Source: Betaproteobacteria bacterium (GTDB taxonomy: Bacteria > Pseudomonadota > Gammaproteobacteria > Burkholderiales > Rhodocyclaceae). From it: 64,000 nucleotides of DNA. A program made the position numbers and the translations under genes. Positions within the stretch are counted from its first letter, which is position 1, and each line of letters begins with the position of its first letter. This document shows, piece by piece, positions 56,264 through 64,000 of this stretch. Under the pieces are notes generated by a model that did not search any database, had not been told where the DNA came from, and saw only the letters and a program-made list of their open reading frames with translations. The stretch is taken from assembly GCA_016703785.1 (NCBI GenBank), contig JADJBM010000010.1, positions 62,001-126,000 of the forward strand. Direction: 5' to 3'.

Positions 56264-59062
56264 GTGCATAAAAAAAACCTGAGACACACACTCAAGGCAT
56301 CCATATTGGCAACGGCGCTGGCTGCTTTGCCAATGGGTGCCAATGCGGCGGGGCTGGGCAAAATCACGGTGCTGTCCCCGCTGGGACAACCCCTTCGTGC
56401 CGAGGTCGAATTGACGGCTTCACGGGAGGAACTCTCGTCACTCTCCGCTCGCATGGCCTCGCATGAAGCGTTCAAGCAGGCTGGCATCGAATTCGTTTCC
56501 GCCCTGTCCAGCATCAAGCTGGTGATCGAAAAGCGTTCGAGCGGGCAACCCGTGATCCGGATGACGACGGACCGGCCGATCAACGAGCCCTACCTCGATC
56601 TGCTGATCGAACTGAACTGGTCCGCCGGCCGACTGGTGCGCGAATACACTTTCCTCCTGGATCCGGCACCTGAAGTCCTGGCGCGCAAGCCTGTTGCGGC
56701 ACCCGTCGATCGACGCGATGCCCCTGCTGCCGCCCAGCCCTCGCCCGTGGCGTCCCCCAAGCAGCCTGAAGTGCGTGCGGCCTCACTGGATGACAAGACG
56801 CCGGCGAAACAGCCTGATGGCGCCAAACAAGCCGTCGATTCGCAGGGTCGTGAAGTGAAAAAGGGCGAGTACCTGCGCAAGATCGCCGCCGAGAGCCAAT
56901 ACCCCGACGTCAGCCTGGACCAGATGCTGGTCGCGATCTTCCGCAGCAACAAGGAAGCCTTCGTCAACGACAATATGCACCGCCTGAAGGCGGGCAAGAT
57001 CCTTGACATTCCCGACCGTGACGCCGTTGCGGCCGTGGATGTGCGCGAAGCACGGAAAACCATCTCGGTCCATACCGCGGACTTCAATGCCTATCGCCAG
57101 AAGCTCGCCGCGGCTGCTGCGAGCGCAGAGGCGCCGAAGGAGGAAGCGGCCAAGCAGGCTGTGACAGGCAAGATTGCCGCGAAAGTCGAAGACAAGGCGC
57201 CTGCGCCAGCGGAGACGAAGGATCAACTGAAGGTATCCAAAGCGGATGCCGCCAAGGATACGCGTGCCGCGCAGGGCAAGATCGCTGCGCTTGAGGAAGA
57301 CCTAGTTGCCAAGGAGAAGGCGCTCAAGGAAGCGCAGTCGCGACAGGCAGACCTGGAGAAGAACCTCAAGGATCTTCAGAAGATTGTCGAGTTGAAGAAC
57401 CAGAATCTGGCCGAACTTGAGAAGCAGGCGGCCGCCAAGATGGCGACTCCCACCCCTGCCGTGACATCGCCAGCACCGACTCCCGCCAAGGTCATCGAAA
57501 CCGCACCTGCGCCGGCTGCTGCGGATAAACCCGATGAAAAGCGGGTAGACGCTGCCAAACCTGCCGAGCCAATCCCGGCCAAGCCGGCCGAAGTTGAAAA
57601 ACCGGTGGAAATGGCCAAACCACCGGAAGCGCCTAAACCTGAGCCGAAGAAGATACCGCCACCGCCTCCTCCCGAGCCGGATTTCATCGATGAACTGATG
57701 GGCAATCCGGCTATCCTCGGTGGCGGCGTACTGGTGCTGGGCCTTCTTGGGTTCATAGCCTACCGCCAGCGTCAAAAGAAGCAGATGGAGGGGGGCGAAG
57801 CCCCGCCGACCACGACGGCCAATCTGACGGCGAATTCCGTATTCGGCGCTACAGGTGGCCAGAGCGTTGACACTACGGGCAGTTCGATGGCAACGGATTT
57901 CAGCCAGGCATCCATCGGCGCCATTGACGCCGACGAGGGTGTTGACCCGGTGGCCGAAGCCGATGTGTATATGGCCTACGGTCGCGATGCGCAGGCAGAG
58001 GAGATTCTGCTCGATGCATTGAAGACCGACCCGACCCGCACCGCGATCCACGTGAAGCTTCTGGAAATTTACGCGGGCCGCAAGAACAACAAGCAATTTG
58101 AAACCCTGGCAAGCGATCTCTATGCACAGACGGGTGGCGTCGGAGGAGATTGGGAGAAAGCGGCGTCGATGGGGTTGAAGCTCGATCCCGCCAATCCGCT
58201 CTACGGCGGGGGTGCCGGCGGAGATAAGCAGGCCATCCACACTGATACGACGGTCATCGTACCCGCGGGCGAGAAGCAATTGCGCGATACCTGGACCATG
58301 CCTGGTGAGCTGAGCCAGATCTCTGAAGCAGTGGAAAAGGGCGCCGCGACGGTGATACTTGAGAGACCGGCCGAGACGGCAGCCGAGGCGCCCGCCGTTG
58401 CTCCGGCGCTGGATTTTGATCTCGATCTGGGCGCGCCCGAAGCGCCTGCTGCGCCGGCCCCAGCCCCTGCGGCGCCGGTTGCCAGAGCCGCGCCTGCCGA
58501 AGAGAGTGCCGGGCTGGACTTCGATCTTGGTCTGGACTTCAAATCGTCGGAAAGCAAGCCGTCTGCATTCAACCCCGAAGCGACAATGATTATGGGTGCA
58601 ATGAAGTCCGGACAGCCTCCTGCGGCCGATCTTGCAGTCGATATCAAGCTCGACGAACCCGCAGCGACCGCCGACCAGGGCCTGCACTTCGATCTCGATC
58701 TAGGCGCGCCTGCCGCCCCCGATACCTCGGCTTCCTCTGAAGTGGTCGACCTCGAGAAAACCATTGCGGGGGGAAGTGCGCTGGATTTCGACTTCAATAT
58801 CGGCGCCCCGCCCGAAGCAAAATCGGAATCCCAGGCGGCACCCGATATTGATCTCGGCTCGATCAACCTCGATCTCGGGGAACCTGCGACGCCGGCCGAG
58901 ACTGCCGCCGGAGACGAAGTGGCCACCAAACTTGAACTGGCAAAGGCCTACGAGGAAATGGGCGACAAGGAAGGCGCACGCGAGTTGCTGACCGAAGTCG
59001 CGAAAGAAGGCAACGCCGAGCAGCAGGCCAAGGCGCAAGGCTTGCTTGCCAAACTGAGCTGA
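56264..59062 (+). CDS. fimV: FimV/HubP-like polar landmark protein
   Basis: A 932-residue inner-membrane protein. There is a signal peptide (about 1-28), a FimV N-domain (GLGKITVLSPLGQPLRAEVE), a LysM region (about 205-250), Lys/Ala/Pro-rich and coiled parts, one membrane helix (about 487-503), and a cytoplasmic acidic region with five variants of a FDLDLGAP repeat (about 705-885) and a C-terminal TPR-like end. It organises type IV pili or polarity. The start is GTG with GAGGGGG upstream. Confidence 0.92.
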   Translation: MHKKNLRHTLKASILATALAALPMGANAAGLGKITVLSPLGQPLRAEVELTASREELSSLSARMASHEAFKQAGIEFVSALSSIKLVIEKRSSGQPVIRMTTDRPINEPYLDLLIELNWSAGRLVREYTFLLDPAPEVLARKPVAAPVDRRDAPAAAQPSPVASPKQPEVRAASLDDKTPAKQPDGAKQAVDSQGREVKKGEYLRKIAAESQYPDVSLDQMLVAIFRSNKEAFVNDNMHRLKAGKILDIPDRDAVAAVDVREARKTISVHTADFNAYRQKLAAAAASAEAPKEEAAKQAVTGKIAAKVEDKAPAPAETKDQLKVSKADAAKDTRAAQGKIAALEEDLVAKEKALKEAQSRQADLEKNLKDLQKIVELKNQNLAELEKQAAAKMATPTPAVTSPAPTPAKVIETAPAPAAADKPDEKRVDAAKPAEPIPAKPAEVEKPVEMAKPPEAPKPEPKKIPPPPPPEPDFIDELMGNPAILGGGVLVLGLLGFIAYRQRQKKQMEGGEAPPTTTANLTANSVFGATGGQSVDTTGSSMATDFSQASIGAIDADEGVDPVAEADVYMAYGRDAQAEEILLDALKTDPTRTAIHVKLLEIYAGRKNNKQFETLASDLYAQTGGVGGDWEKAASMGLKLDPANPLYGGGAGGDKQAIHTDTTVIVPAGEKQLRDTWTMPGELSQISEAVEKGAATVILERPAETAAEAPAVAPALDFDLDLGAPEAPAAPAPAPAAPVARAAPAEESAGLDFDLGLDFKSSESKPSAFNPEATMIMGAMKSGQPPAADLAVDIKLDEPAATADQGLHFDLDLGAPAAPDTSASSEVVDLEKTIAGGSALDFDFNIGAPPEAKSESQAAPDIDLGSINLDLGEPATPAETAAGDEVATKLELAKAYEEMGDKEGARELLTEVAKEGNAEQQAKAQGLLAKLS

Positions 59063-59069
59063 CATCTCT

Positions 59070-59098
59070 GACGGGGGCGCCCTGCCCCCGTCGTTTTC
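59070..59098 (+). terminator. fimV terminator
   Basis: 9-bp stem GACGGGGGC/GCCCCCGTC, loop GCCCT, followed by GTTTTC. Confidence 0.82.
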
Positions 59099-59108
59099 AA
59101 CGTTCCCT

Positions 59109-59717
59109 ATGCTGCACCCGACCGTCCGTCTCGTCGTGTGGGGCGCAGCGGCTGCACTAGTCCAGTGGTTGCCGCTGGCCGATCTGTCGCTGGCTTGCGT
59201 TGCCGCATTGGCTGCGGGCGGCTTGCTTGCACCAAAGCGCCTGGGCATATTGCTCAAGCGCACACGCTGGTTGATCGTCTCGCTCGTGCTGCTCTTCGCC
59301 TTATCCACGCCAGGCGTGTACCTGCTGCCGTCACTGGGCAGCCTCGGGCCGACGGAGGAGGGGCTGCGTCTTGGATTCGAGCATTTGATGCGGCTTCTCT
59401 TCCTGCTGGCAACCCTGGCCGTGCTGCTGCAAATGACGGAAGTGGAGGGCTTGGTGGCGGGTCTTCACGGGCTGATACTGCCTTTGAGCTGGCTGGGACT
59501 GGATCGTGGCCGCGTGGCCGTTCGGCTCATGTTGGTGATGCAGTATGTCGAGCAATCCACTCCCGGCAGGCATTGGCGGGCTTGGCTGGACGGTGCGAAC
59601 GTCGAACCTGTGGTCGGAGTGGTTCGACTGAGTCGGGTGCGATTTTCCTTGGTCGATTACGCCGTGCTGGTGGGACTGACTTTCGGCGTCATCGTTTTCC
59701 TTGGGGGTGCGCCGTGA
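59109..59717 (+). CDS. Membrane protein, possibly CbiQ-like
   Basis: A 202-residue protein with about five hydrophobic segments. LGFEHLMRLLFLLATLAVLL and LSWLGLDRGRVAVRLMLVMQ loosely resemble CbiQ-type transporter subunits, but no ATPase or substrate component is near. The stop overlaps truA as GTGA. It contains a dispersed motif copy (AVLVGLTF). Confidence 0.65.
   Translation: MLHPTVRLVVWGAAAALVQWLPLADLSLACVAALAAGGLLAPKRLGILLKRTRWLIVSLVLLFALSTPGVYLLPSLGSLGPTEEGLRLGFEHLMRLLFLLATLAVLLQMTEVEGLVAGLHGLILPLSWLGLDRGRVAVRLMLVMQYVEQSTPGRHWRAWLDGANVEPVVGVVRLSRVRFSLVDYAVLVGLTFGVIVFLGGAP
59661..59684 (+). repeat. Dispersed motif copy 7
   Basis: Exact match to GCCGT-N9-RCTGACTTTY with preceding C and following G; in frame as AVLVGLTF. 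Confidence 0.75.
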
Positions 59718-60517
59718 GAATTGCACTTGGTCTGGAATACGATGGTGCGTCGTTTGCCGGCTGGCAGACTCAACCGGCGGGCAATACCGTTCAGGATGCG
59801 CTTGAGAAGGCCTTGGCGGAAGTCGCCGGTGTACCGCTACGGGTCGTATGCGCCGGCCGCACCGATGCCGGGGTGCATGCGGCGGCACAGGTGGTGCATT
59901 TCGATTCGCCCGTGAACAGGCCCGAGAACGCCTGGGTTCGCGGCGTGAATTCGCATCTGCCGGACAGCATCGCGGTGCGTTGGTCGCGCGTAGTGCCGGA
60001 TGATTTCCATGCGCGCTTTTCCGCGCGCTCCCGCAGCTATCACTACGTGCTGTACAGCCATGCCGTGCGTTCCTCTCTGCTGCATGGACGCGTTGGCTGG
60101 TTTCATCTGCCGCTCGACGTCACGGCCATGCAGGCGGGTGCCGCGCTGCTCGTCGGCGAGCAGGATTTTTCCGTCTTTCGCGCCGCCGAATGCCAGGCCA
60201 AGTCGCCGGTGAAGACACTGCATCAGGCGGAGGCGCGGCGTGAGGGCGATTGTGTGATTTTCGATTTCCGCGCCAGCGCCTTCCTGCACCACATGGTGCG
60301 CAATATGGTCGGTGCCCTCGTGTATGTCGGCAAGGGCGCGCATCCGCCGGAATGGATCACCGAGTTGATCGCAGGCCGGGATCGCAGACTGGCAGCACCG
60401 ACCTTTTCCCCGCACGGGCTGTATTTGTCCGGCGTCGAGTACGAGGCGCGCTGGCAGTTGCCCTTGAATGGCCGTATCATCGCGCCTTTCGATCCGCTCG
60501 ACCTCCAGCTTGCATAG
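59714..60517 (+). CDS. truA: tRNA pseudouridine(38-40) synthase
   Basis: A 267-residue TruA starting MRIALGLEYDGASFAGWQ at GTG 59714, coupled to the upstream gene. The catalytic Asp is in CAGRTDAGVHAAAQV; FLHHMVRNMVGALVYVG is the second signature. Confidence 0.95.
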   Translation: MRIALGLEYDGASFAGWQTQPAGNTVQDALEKALAEVAGVPLRVVCAGRTDAGVHAAAQVVHFDSPVNRPENAWVRGVNSHLPDSIAVRWSRVVPDDFHARFSARSRSYHYVLYSHAVRSSLLHGRVGWFHLPLDVTAMQAGAALLVGEQDFSVFRAAECQAKSPVKTLHQAEARREGDCVIFDFRASAFLHHMVRNMVGALVYVGKGAHPPEWITELIAGRDRRLAAPTFSPHGLYLSGVEYEARWQLPLNGRIIAPFDPLDLQLA

Positions 60518-61145
60518 AACCCGCATCAAGATCTGCGGTATCACCCGCGCCGAGGATGCCCGCGCCGCAGTCGAGCTCGGCGCAGACGCCCTCGGATTGG
60601 TCTTTTATGCGGCCAGTCCGCGCCATGTGAACATCGAACAAGCTTGGGAAATCGCGCGCAGCGTGCCGCCCTTCGTGACGCTCGTTGGGCTGTTCGTGAA
60701 CGAATCGAAGATCGCGGTGCGGCGAGTCATGGAAGCAGTGCCGATCCAGTTGCTGCAATTCCATGGCGACGAGGAGGAGTCATTCTGCTATTCCTTCCAT
60801 GCCCCCTACATAAAGGCGGCGCGGGTGAGGCCGGGCCTCGATTTGGTAAAATACGCCAGTTCGTATCCCTCCGCGCAGGGCCTGCTGCTCGATGCCTTTG
60901 TCGAGGGCTTTGGCGGTGGCGGCAGGACATTCGACTGGTCGCTGATCCCGCCGGGTCTGCCCAAGCCGTTCATCCTGTCCGGTGGCCTGGATGCGGACAA
61001 TGTGACAAAGGCAGTGCGTACCGTGCGGCCGTGGGCCGTGGATGTCAGTAGCGGGGTGGAAGCGGCCAAAGGGATCAAGGACGCGGCGAAAATCGCAGCG
61101 TTCATTTCTGGAGTGAGAGATGGGGAAGCTGGAAGTGCCCTATAA
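60510..61145 (+). CDS. trpF: Phosphoribosylanthranilate isomerase
   Basis: A 211-residue TIM barrel, RTRIKICGITRAEDARAAVE, with DVSSGVEAAKGIKD. The best start seems to be TTG 60510 (MHRTRIK), overlapping the truA stop; ATG 60468 would add 14 unconserved residues. It overlaps trpB by 26 bases. Confidence 0.92.
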   Translation: MHRTRIKICGITRAEDARAAVELGADALGLVFYAASPRHVNIEQAWEIARSVPPFVTLVGLFVNESKIAVRRVMEAVPIQLLQFHGDEEESFCYSFHAPYIKAARVRPGLDLVKYASSYPSAQGLLLDAFVEGFGGGGRTFDWSLIPPGLPKPFILSGGLDADNVTKAVRTVRPWAVDVSSGVEAAKGIKDAAKIAAFISGVRDGEAGSAL

Positions 61146-62331
61146 CCTGCCTGACGCGCGGGGCCACTTCGGCCCCTACGGCGGCACCTTCGTTGCCGAG
61201 ACGCTGATTGAGGCGCTCGACGAGCTGCGAGTGGTCTATGCCGCGGCCAAGGCGGACCCCGCCTTCAAGGCCGAGTTCGAGTACGAACTGAAGCATTACG
61301 TCGGCCGTCCCAGTCCTATCTACCATGCCAGGCGTTGGTCGGAGCTCCTCGGAGGGGCGCAGATTTATCTCAAGCGCGAAGATCTCAACCACACCGGCGC
61401 GCACAAGGTGAACAACTGCATCGGCCAGGCGATGCTTGCTCGGCGTATGGGCAAGCCGCGCGTCATCGCCGAAACTGGCGCGGGGCAGCACGGCGTGGCC
61501 ACTGCCACGGTGGCGGCGCGCTACGGCATGGAATGCGTGGTCTACATGGGCTCGGAAGACGTCAAGCGCCAAGCCGCCAACGTCTATCGCATGAAACTGC
61601 TGGGCGCCAGCGTGGTGCCGGTGGAGTCCGGGTCGAAGACGCTGAAGGATGCCCTCAACGAGGCCATGCGCGACTGGGTGACCCATGTCGGCAACACGTT
61701 CTACATCATCGGCACGGTGGCCGGCCCGCATCCCTACCCGATGATGGTGCGCGATTTTCAGGCAATCATCGGTGAGGAATGCCGTGTGCAGATGCCGGAA
61801 CTGGCCGGGCGCCAGCCAGACTATGTGATCGCTTGCGTCGGCGGCGGCTCCAATGCCATGGGCATCTTCTTCGACTATATTCCGGACGAGACGGTGAAAC
61901 TGGTGGGCGTCGAGGCGGCCGGTTTCGGGCTCGACAGCGGCCATCATTCCGCTTCGCTCATCGCCGGCAGACCCGGCGTACTACATGGCAACCGCACCTA
62001 CCTGTTGCAGGACGAGAATGGCCAGATCAGCGAGACGCACTCGATATCCGCTGGCCTCGATTATCCCGGCGTCGGTCCGGAGCATGCCTGGCTGAAGGAC
62101 AGCCACCGCGCCGACTATGTTGCGGTGACGGACGACGAAGCCCTCGCTGCCTTCCACGCGCTGTGCCGCTACGAGGGAATCATTCCGGCGCTGGAATCGT
62201 CGCATGCGCTGGCATATGCCGCCAAGTTGGCGCCGACGTTGTCGAAGGACAAGCTTTTATTGGTCAATCTTTCCGGCCGCGGCGACAAGGACATGCATAC
62301 GGTTGCAGAAAAATCAGGGATCGTATTCTGA
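61120..62331 (+). CDS. trpB: Tryptophan synthase beta subunit
   Basis: A 403-residue PLP enzyme joining indole and serine. The PLP lysine is in LNHTGAHKVNNCIGQA; GGGSNAMGIF binds phosphate. It is coupled to trpF and, through TGATG, to trpA. Confidence 0.97.
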   Translation: MGKLEVPYNLPDARGHFGPYGGTFVAETLIEALDELRVVYAAAKADPAFKAEFEYELKHYVGRPSPIYHARRWSELLGGAQIYLKREDLNHTGAHKVNNCIGQAMLARRMGKPRVIAETGAGQHGVATATVAARYGMECVVYMGSEDVKRQAANVYRMKLLGASVVPVESGSKTLKDALNEAMRDWVTHVGNTFYIIGTVAGPHPYPMMVRDFQAIIGEECRVQMPELAGRQPDYVIACVGGGSNAMGIFFDYIPDETVKLVGVEAAGFGLDSGHHSASLIAGRPGVLHGNRTYLLQDENGQISETHSISAGLDYPGVGPEHAWLKDSHRADYVAVTDDEALAAFHALCRYEGIIPALESSHALAYAAKLAPTLSKDKLLLVNLSGRGDKDMHTVAEKSGIVF

Positions 62332-63155
62332 TGTCACGCATAAAAAGCACTTTCGAGAAACTGACAGATCAAGGGCGCAAGGCCCTGATTCCCTTTATAA
62401 CCGCCGGCGATCCCGATCCGGCAATGACCCTGCCCTTGATGCGTGCCCTGGTGGCAGGGGGGGCGGACATTCTCGAACTGGGCGTCCCCTTTTCCGACCC
62501 GATGGCAGACGGCCCGACCATCCAGCGTGCCTCCGAACGGGCGCTCAAGCACGGCATGTCTCTGCGCCAGGTGATGGCTATCGTTCGCGAATTTCGTGCC
62601 GGCGACGCCGATACCCCGGTGGTATTGATGGGCTATGCGAATCCGATCGAGGCGATGGGGACGGGCGCCTTTGCCGCCGAAGCCGGGCAGGCCGGGGTGG
62701 ATGGTGTGCTGGTGGTGGACTATCCGCCGGAGGAGTGCGGCGAATTCGCATCGAAGCTCAAGGCGGTCGGCATCGATCCCATCTTCCTGCTGGCGCCGAC
62801 TTCTACGGAAGAACGCTTCGGTCAGGTCGCTGCGGTGGGCAGCGGCTACATCTACTATGTTTCACTAACAGGCGTCACCGGGGCCGGGCATCTCGATCTG
62901 GACGAGGTGGCGCGGCGCATTCCCGTGATCCGGCAGAAAGTCGGCATGCCGGTGGGCGTCGGGTTTGGCATTCGCGACGCGGAAAGCGCACGACGCATTG
63001 CTGCGGTGGCCGATGCCGTGGTGATTGGCAGCCGCATCATTGAAGAGATTGAAAAGGGCCCGCGCGAGCGGATTGCCGCCAATGTTGCGGATTTCCTGCG
63101 CGGTATCCGCGGCGCCATGGACGAATTGGCTGTTTCACGTGAGGTGGTGCGATGA
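62331..63155 (+). CDS. trpA: Tryptophan synthase alpha subunit
   Basis: A 274-residue TIM barrel, ALIPFITAGDPDPAMTLPLM, with the catalytic Glu region ILELGVPFSDPMADGP. ATG 62331 shares one base with the trpB stop. It overlaps accD by four bases. Confidence 0.97.
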   Translation: MSRIKSTFEKLTDQGRKALIPFITAGDPDPAMTLPLMRALVAGGADILELGVPFSDPMADGPTIQRASERALKHGMSLRQVMAIVREFRAGDADTPVVLMGYANPIEAMGTGAFAAEAGQAGVDGVLVVDYPPEECGEFASKLKAVGIDPIFLLAPTSTEERFGQVAAVGSGYIYYVSLTGVTGAGHLDLDEVARRIPVIRQKVGMPVGVGFGIRDAESARRIAAVADAVVIGSRIIEEIEKGPRERIAANVADFLRGIRGAMDELAVSREVVR

Positions 63156-64000
63156 GTTGGCTGCAGAAGCTGCTTCCGCCCAAGATCAAGCGCGCCGAAG
63201 GCGCCAAGAAGTCGATTCCAGAGGGTCTTTGGTGCAAATGTCCGAAATGCGAAGCCACGCTGTACAGCTCGGATCTCGAGAAGAACCTCAACGTCTGCCC
63301 CAAGTGTGCCCATCATCATCGTTTGGGCGCCCGTGCCCGCCTTGATCTGTTGCTTGATCCGGAAGGCCGCTTCGAAATCGGTGCAGAGGTCCTGCCGGTC
63401 GATCCGCTCAAGTTCAAGGACAGCAAGCGTTATCCGGAGCGCCTCAATGCGGCGGCAGACGATACGGGAGAAGGTGATGCCCTAGTGGTGATGCAGGGCG
63501 CACTCAAAACGCTGCCGGTGGTCATCGCGGCGTTCGAGTTTGAATTCATGGGCGGCTCGATGGGTTCGGTGGTCGGCGAGCGCTTCGTGCGCGGGGTGCG
63601 CGTGGCCGTCGAGCAGCAGATGCCTTTCGTCTGCATCACCGCCACCGGTGGCGCACGCATGCAGGAGGGCTTGTTTTCCCTGATGCAGATGGCCAAGACC
63701 ACGGCGGCCATCACCCAGCTCTCGGCCAACCGGCTGCCCTTCATTTCCATCCTCACTGATCCGACCATGGGGGGCGTCTCGGCCAGCTTTGCCTTCGTCG
63801 GCGATGTGGTCATGGCCGAGCCGGGTGCGCTAATCGGTTTTGCCGGGCCCCGTGTCATCGAACAGACGGTGCGAGAGAAGTTGCCGGATGGCTTCCAGAG
63901 GGCCGAGTTTCTGCTGGAGAAGGGCGCCATCGACATGATCGTTGACCGGCGTCAGATGCGCGACAAACTGGCCTCGTTGCTGTCTTTGCTGCAGAGAATC
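63152..64000 (+). CDS. accD: Acetyl-CoA carboxylase beta subunit (3'-partial)
   Basis: The carboxyltransferase beta chain, cut by the right edge after 283 codons. The N-terminal zinc ribbon has Cys30, Cys33, Cys49 and Cys52; GGARMQEG and TDPTMGGVSASFA are in the crotonase core. It is coupled to trpA, as is usual for betaproteobacteria. Confidence 0.96.
   Translation, partial: MSWLQKLLPPKIKRAEGAKKSIPEGLWCKCPKCEATLYSSDLEKNLNVCPKCAHHHRLGARARLDLLLDPEGRFEIGAEVLPVDPLKFKDSKRYPERLNAAADDTGEGDALVVMQGALKTLPVVIAAFEFEFMGGSMGSVVGERFVRGVRVAVEQQMPFVCITATGGARMQEGLFSLMQMAKTTAAITQLSANRLPFISILTDPTMGGVSASFAFVGDVVMAEPGALIGFAGPRVIEQTVREKLPDGFQRAEFLLEKGAIDMIVDRRQMRDKLASLLSLLQRI

Overview
The window is about 64 kb of GC-rich, gene-dense chromosome from a betaproteobacterium, most likely Rhodocyclales or a close relative. 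The evidence is gene order and small family proteins: rpsT–DUF3579–argD–argF, orn/M48 peptidase/pterin dehydratase/rsgA, xseA–exbB–exbD–lpxK–kdsB–adk, and leuB–asd–fimV–truA–trpF–trpB–trpA–accD. Both ends are cut: a molybdoenzyme gene runs off the left edge and accD off the right. I saw no rRNA, tRNA, CRISPR array, prophage or insertion sequence.

Layout. 0–7 kb is an anaerobic respiration and metal-oxyanion block: DmsA/DmsB-like molybdoenzyme subunits, a TorD-family chaperone, a DUF192 protein, a ModE-type regulator with a ligand-binding-protein-like domain, and two tandem TupA-like tungstate/molybdate binding proteins. 7–21 kb holds sodB (with an IscR-like site on its promoter), xseA, exbBD, lpxK, kdsB, adk, a pyrophosphate pair (PPi-phosphofructokinase and H+-pyrophosphatase), ggt, a PEBP protein, murJ and rpsT. 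21–32 kb holds DUF3579, an orphan ParA, an arginine operon (argD, argF, a cytochrome c'-like gene, argG), small conserved proteins, a glutamine amidotransferase, a retropepsin, a Nudix hydrolase, a CobD/CbiB-like protein and a thiolase. 32–41 kb holds rsgA, a pterin dehydratase, an M48 peptidase, orn, pgi, a membrane glycosyltransferase, rpmE, rho and trxA. 41–53 kb holds a ferredoxin, AddB/AddA, a CBS protein, fadD, aroC, a YdcH-like protein and an MFS transporter. 53–64 kb is the leuB-to-accD block.

Most unusual signal: a dispersed motif, GCCGT-N9-RCTGACTTTY, of fixed length and nearly always preceded by C. I count nine good copies and one degenerate copy, spread through unrelated genes and intergenic DNA on both strands. 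By simple arithmetic far fewer than one copy is expected by chance. I do not recognise it as a described element. It could be a protein-binding site, an uptake- or segregation-type signal, or a small mobile repeat.

Five reading-frame breaks (two in the molybdoenzyme gene, one each in ggt, addA and the MFS gene) are all one-base length changes. Four sit in runs of three to five G and the fifth beside a possible AA. They look more like sequencing or assembly errors than gene decay, so the affected proteins are described as if whole.
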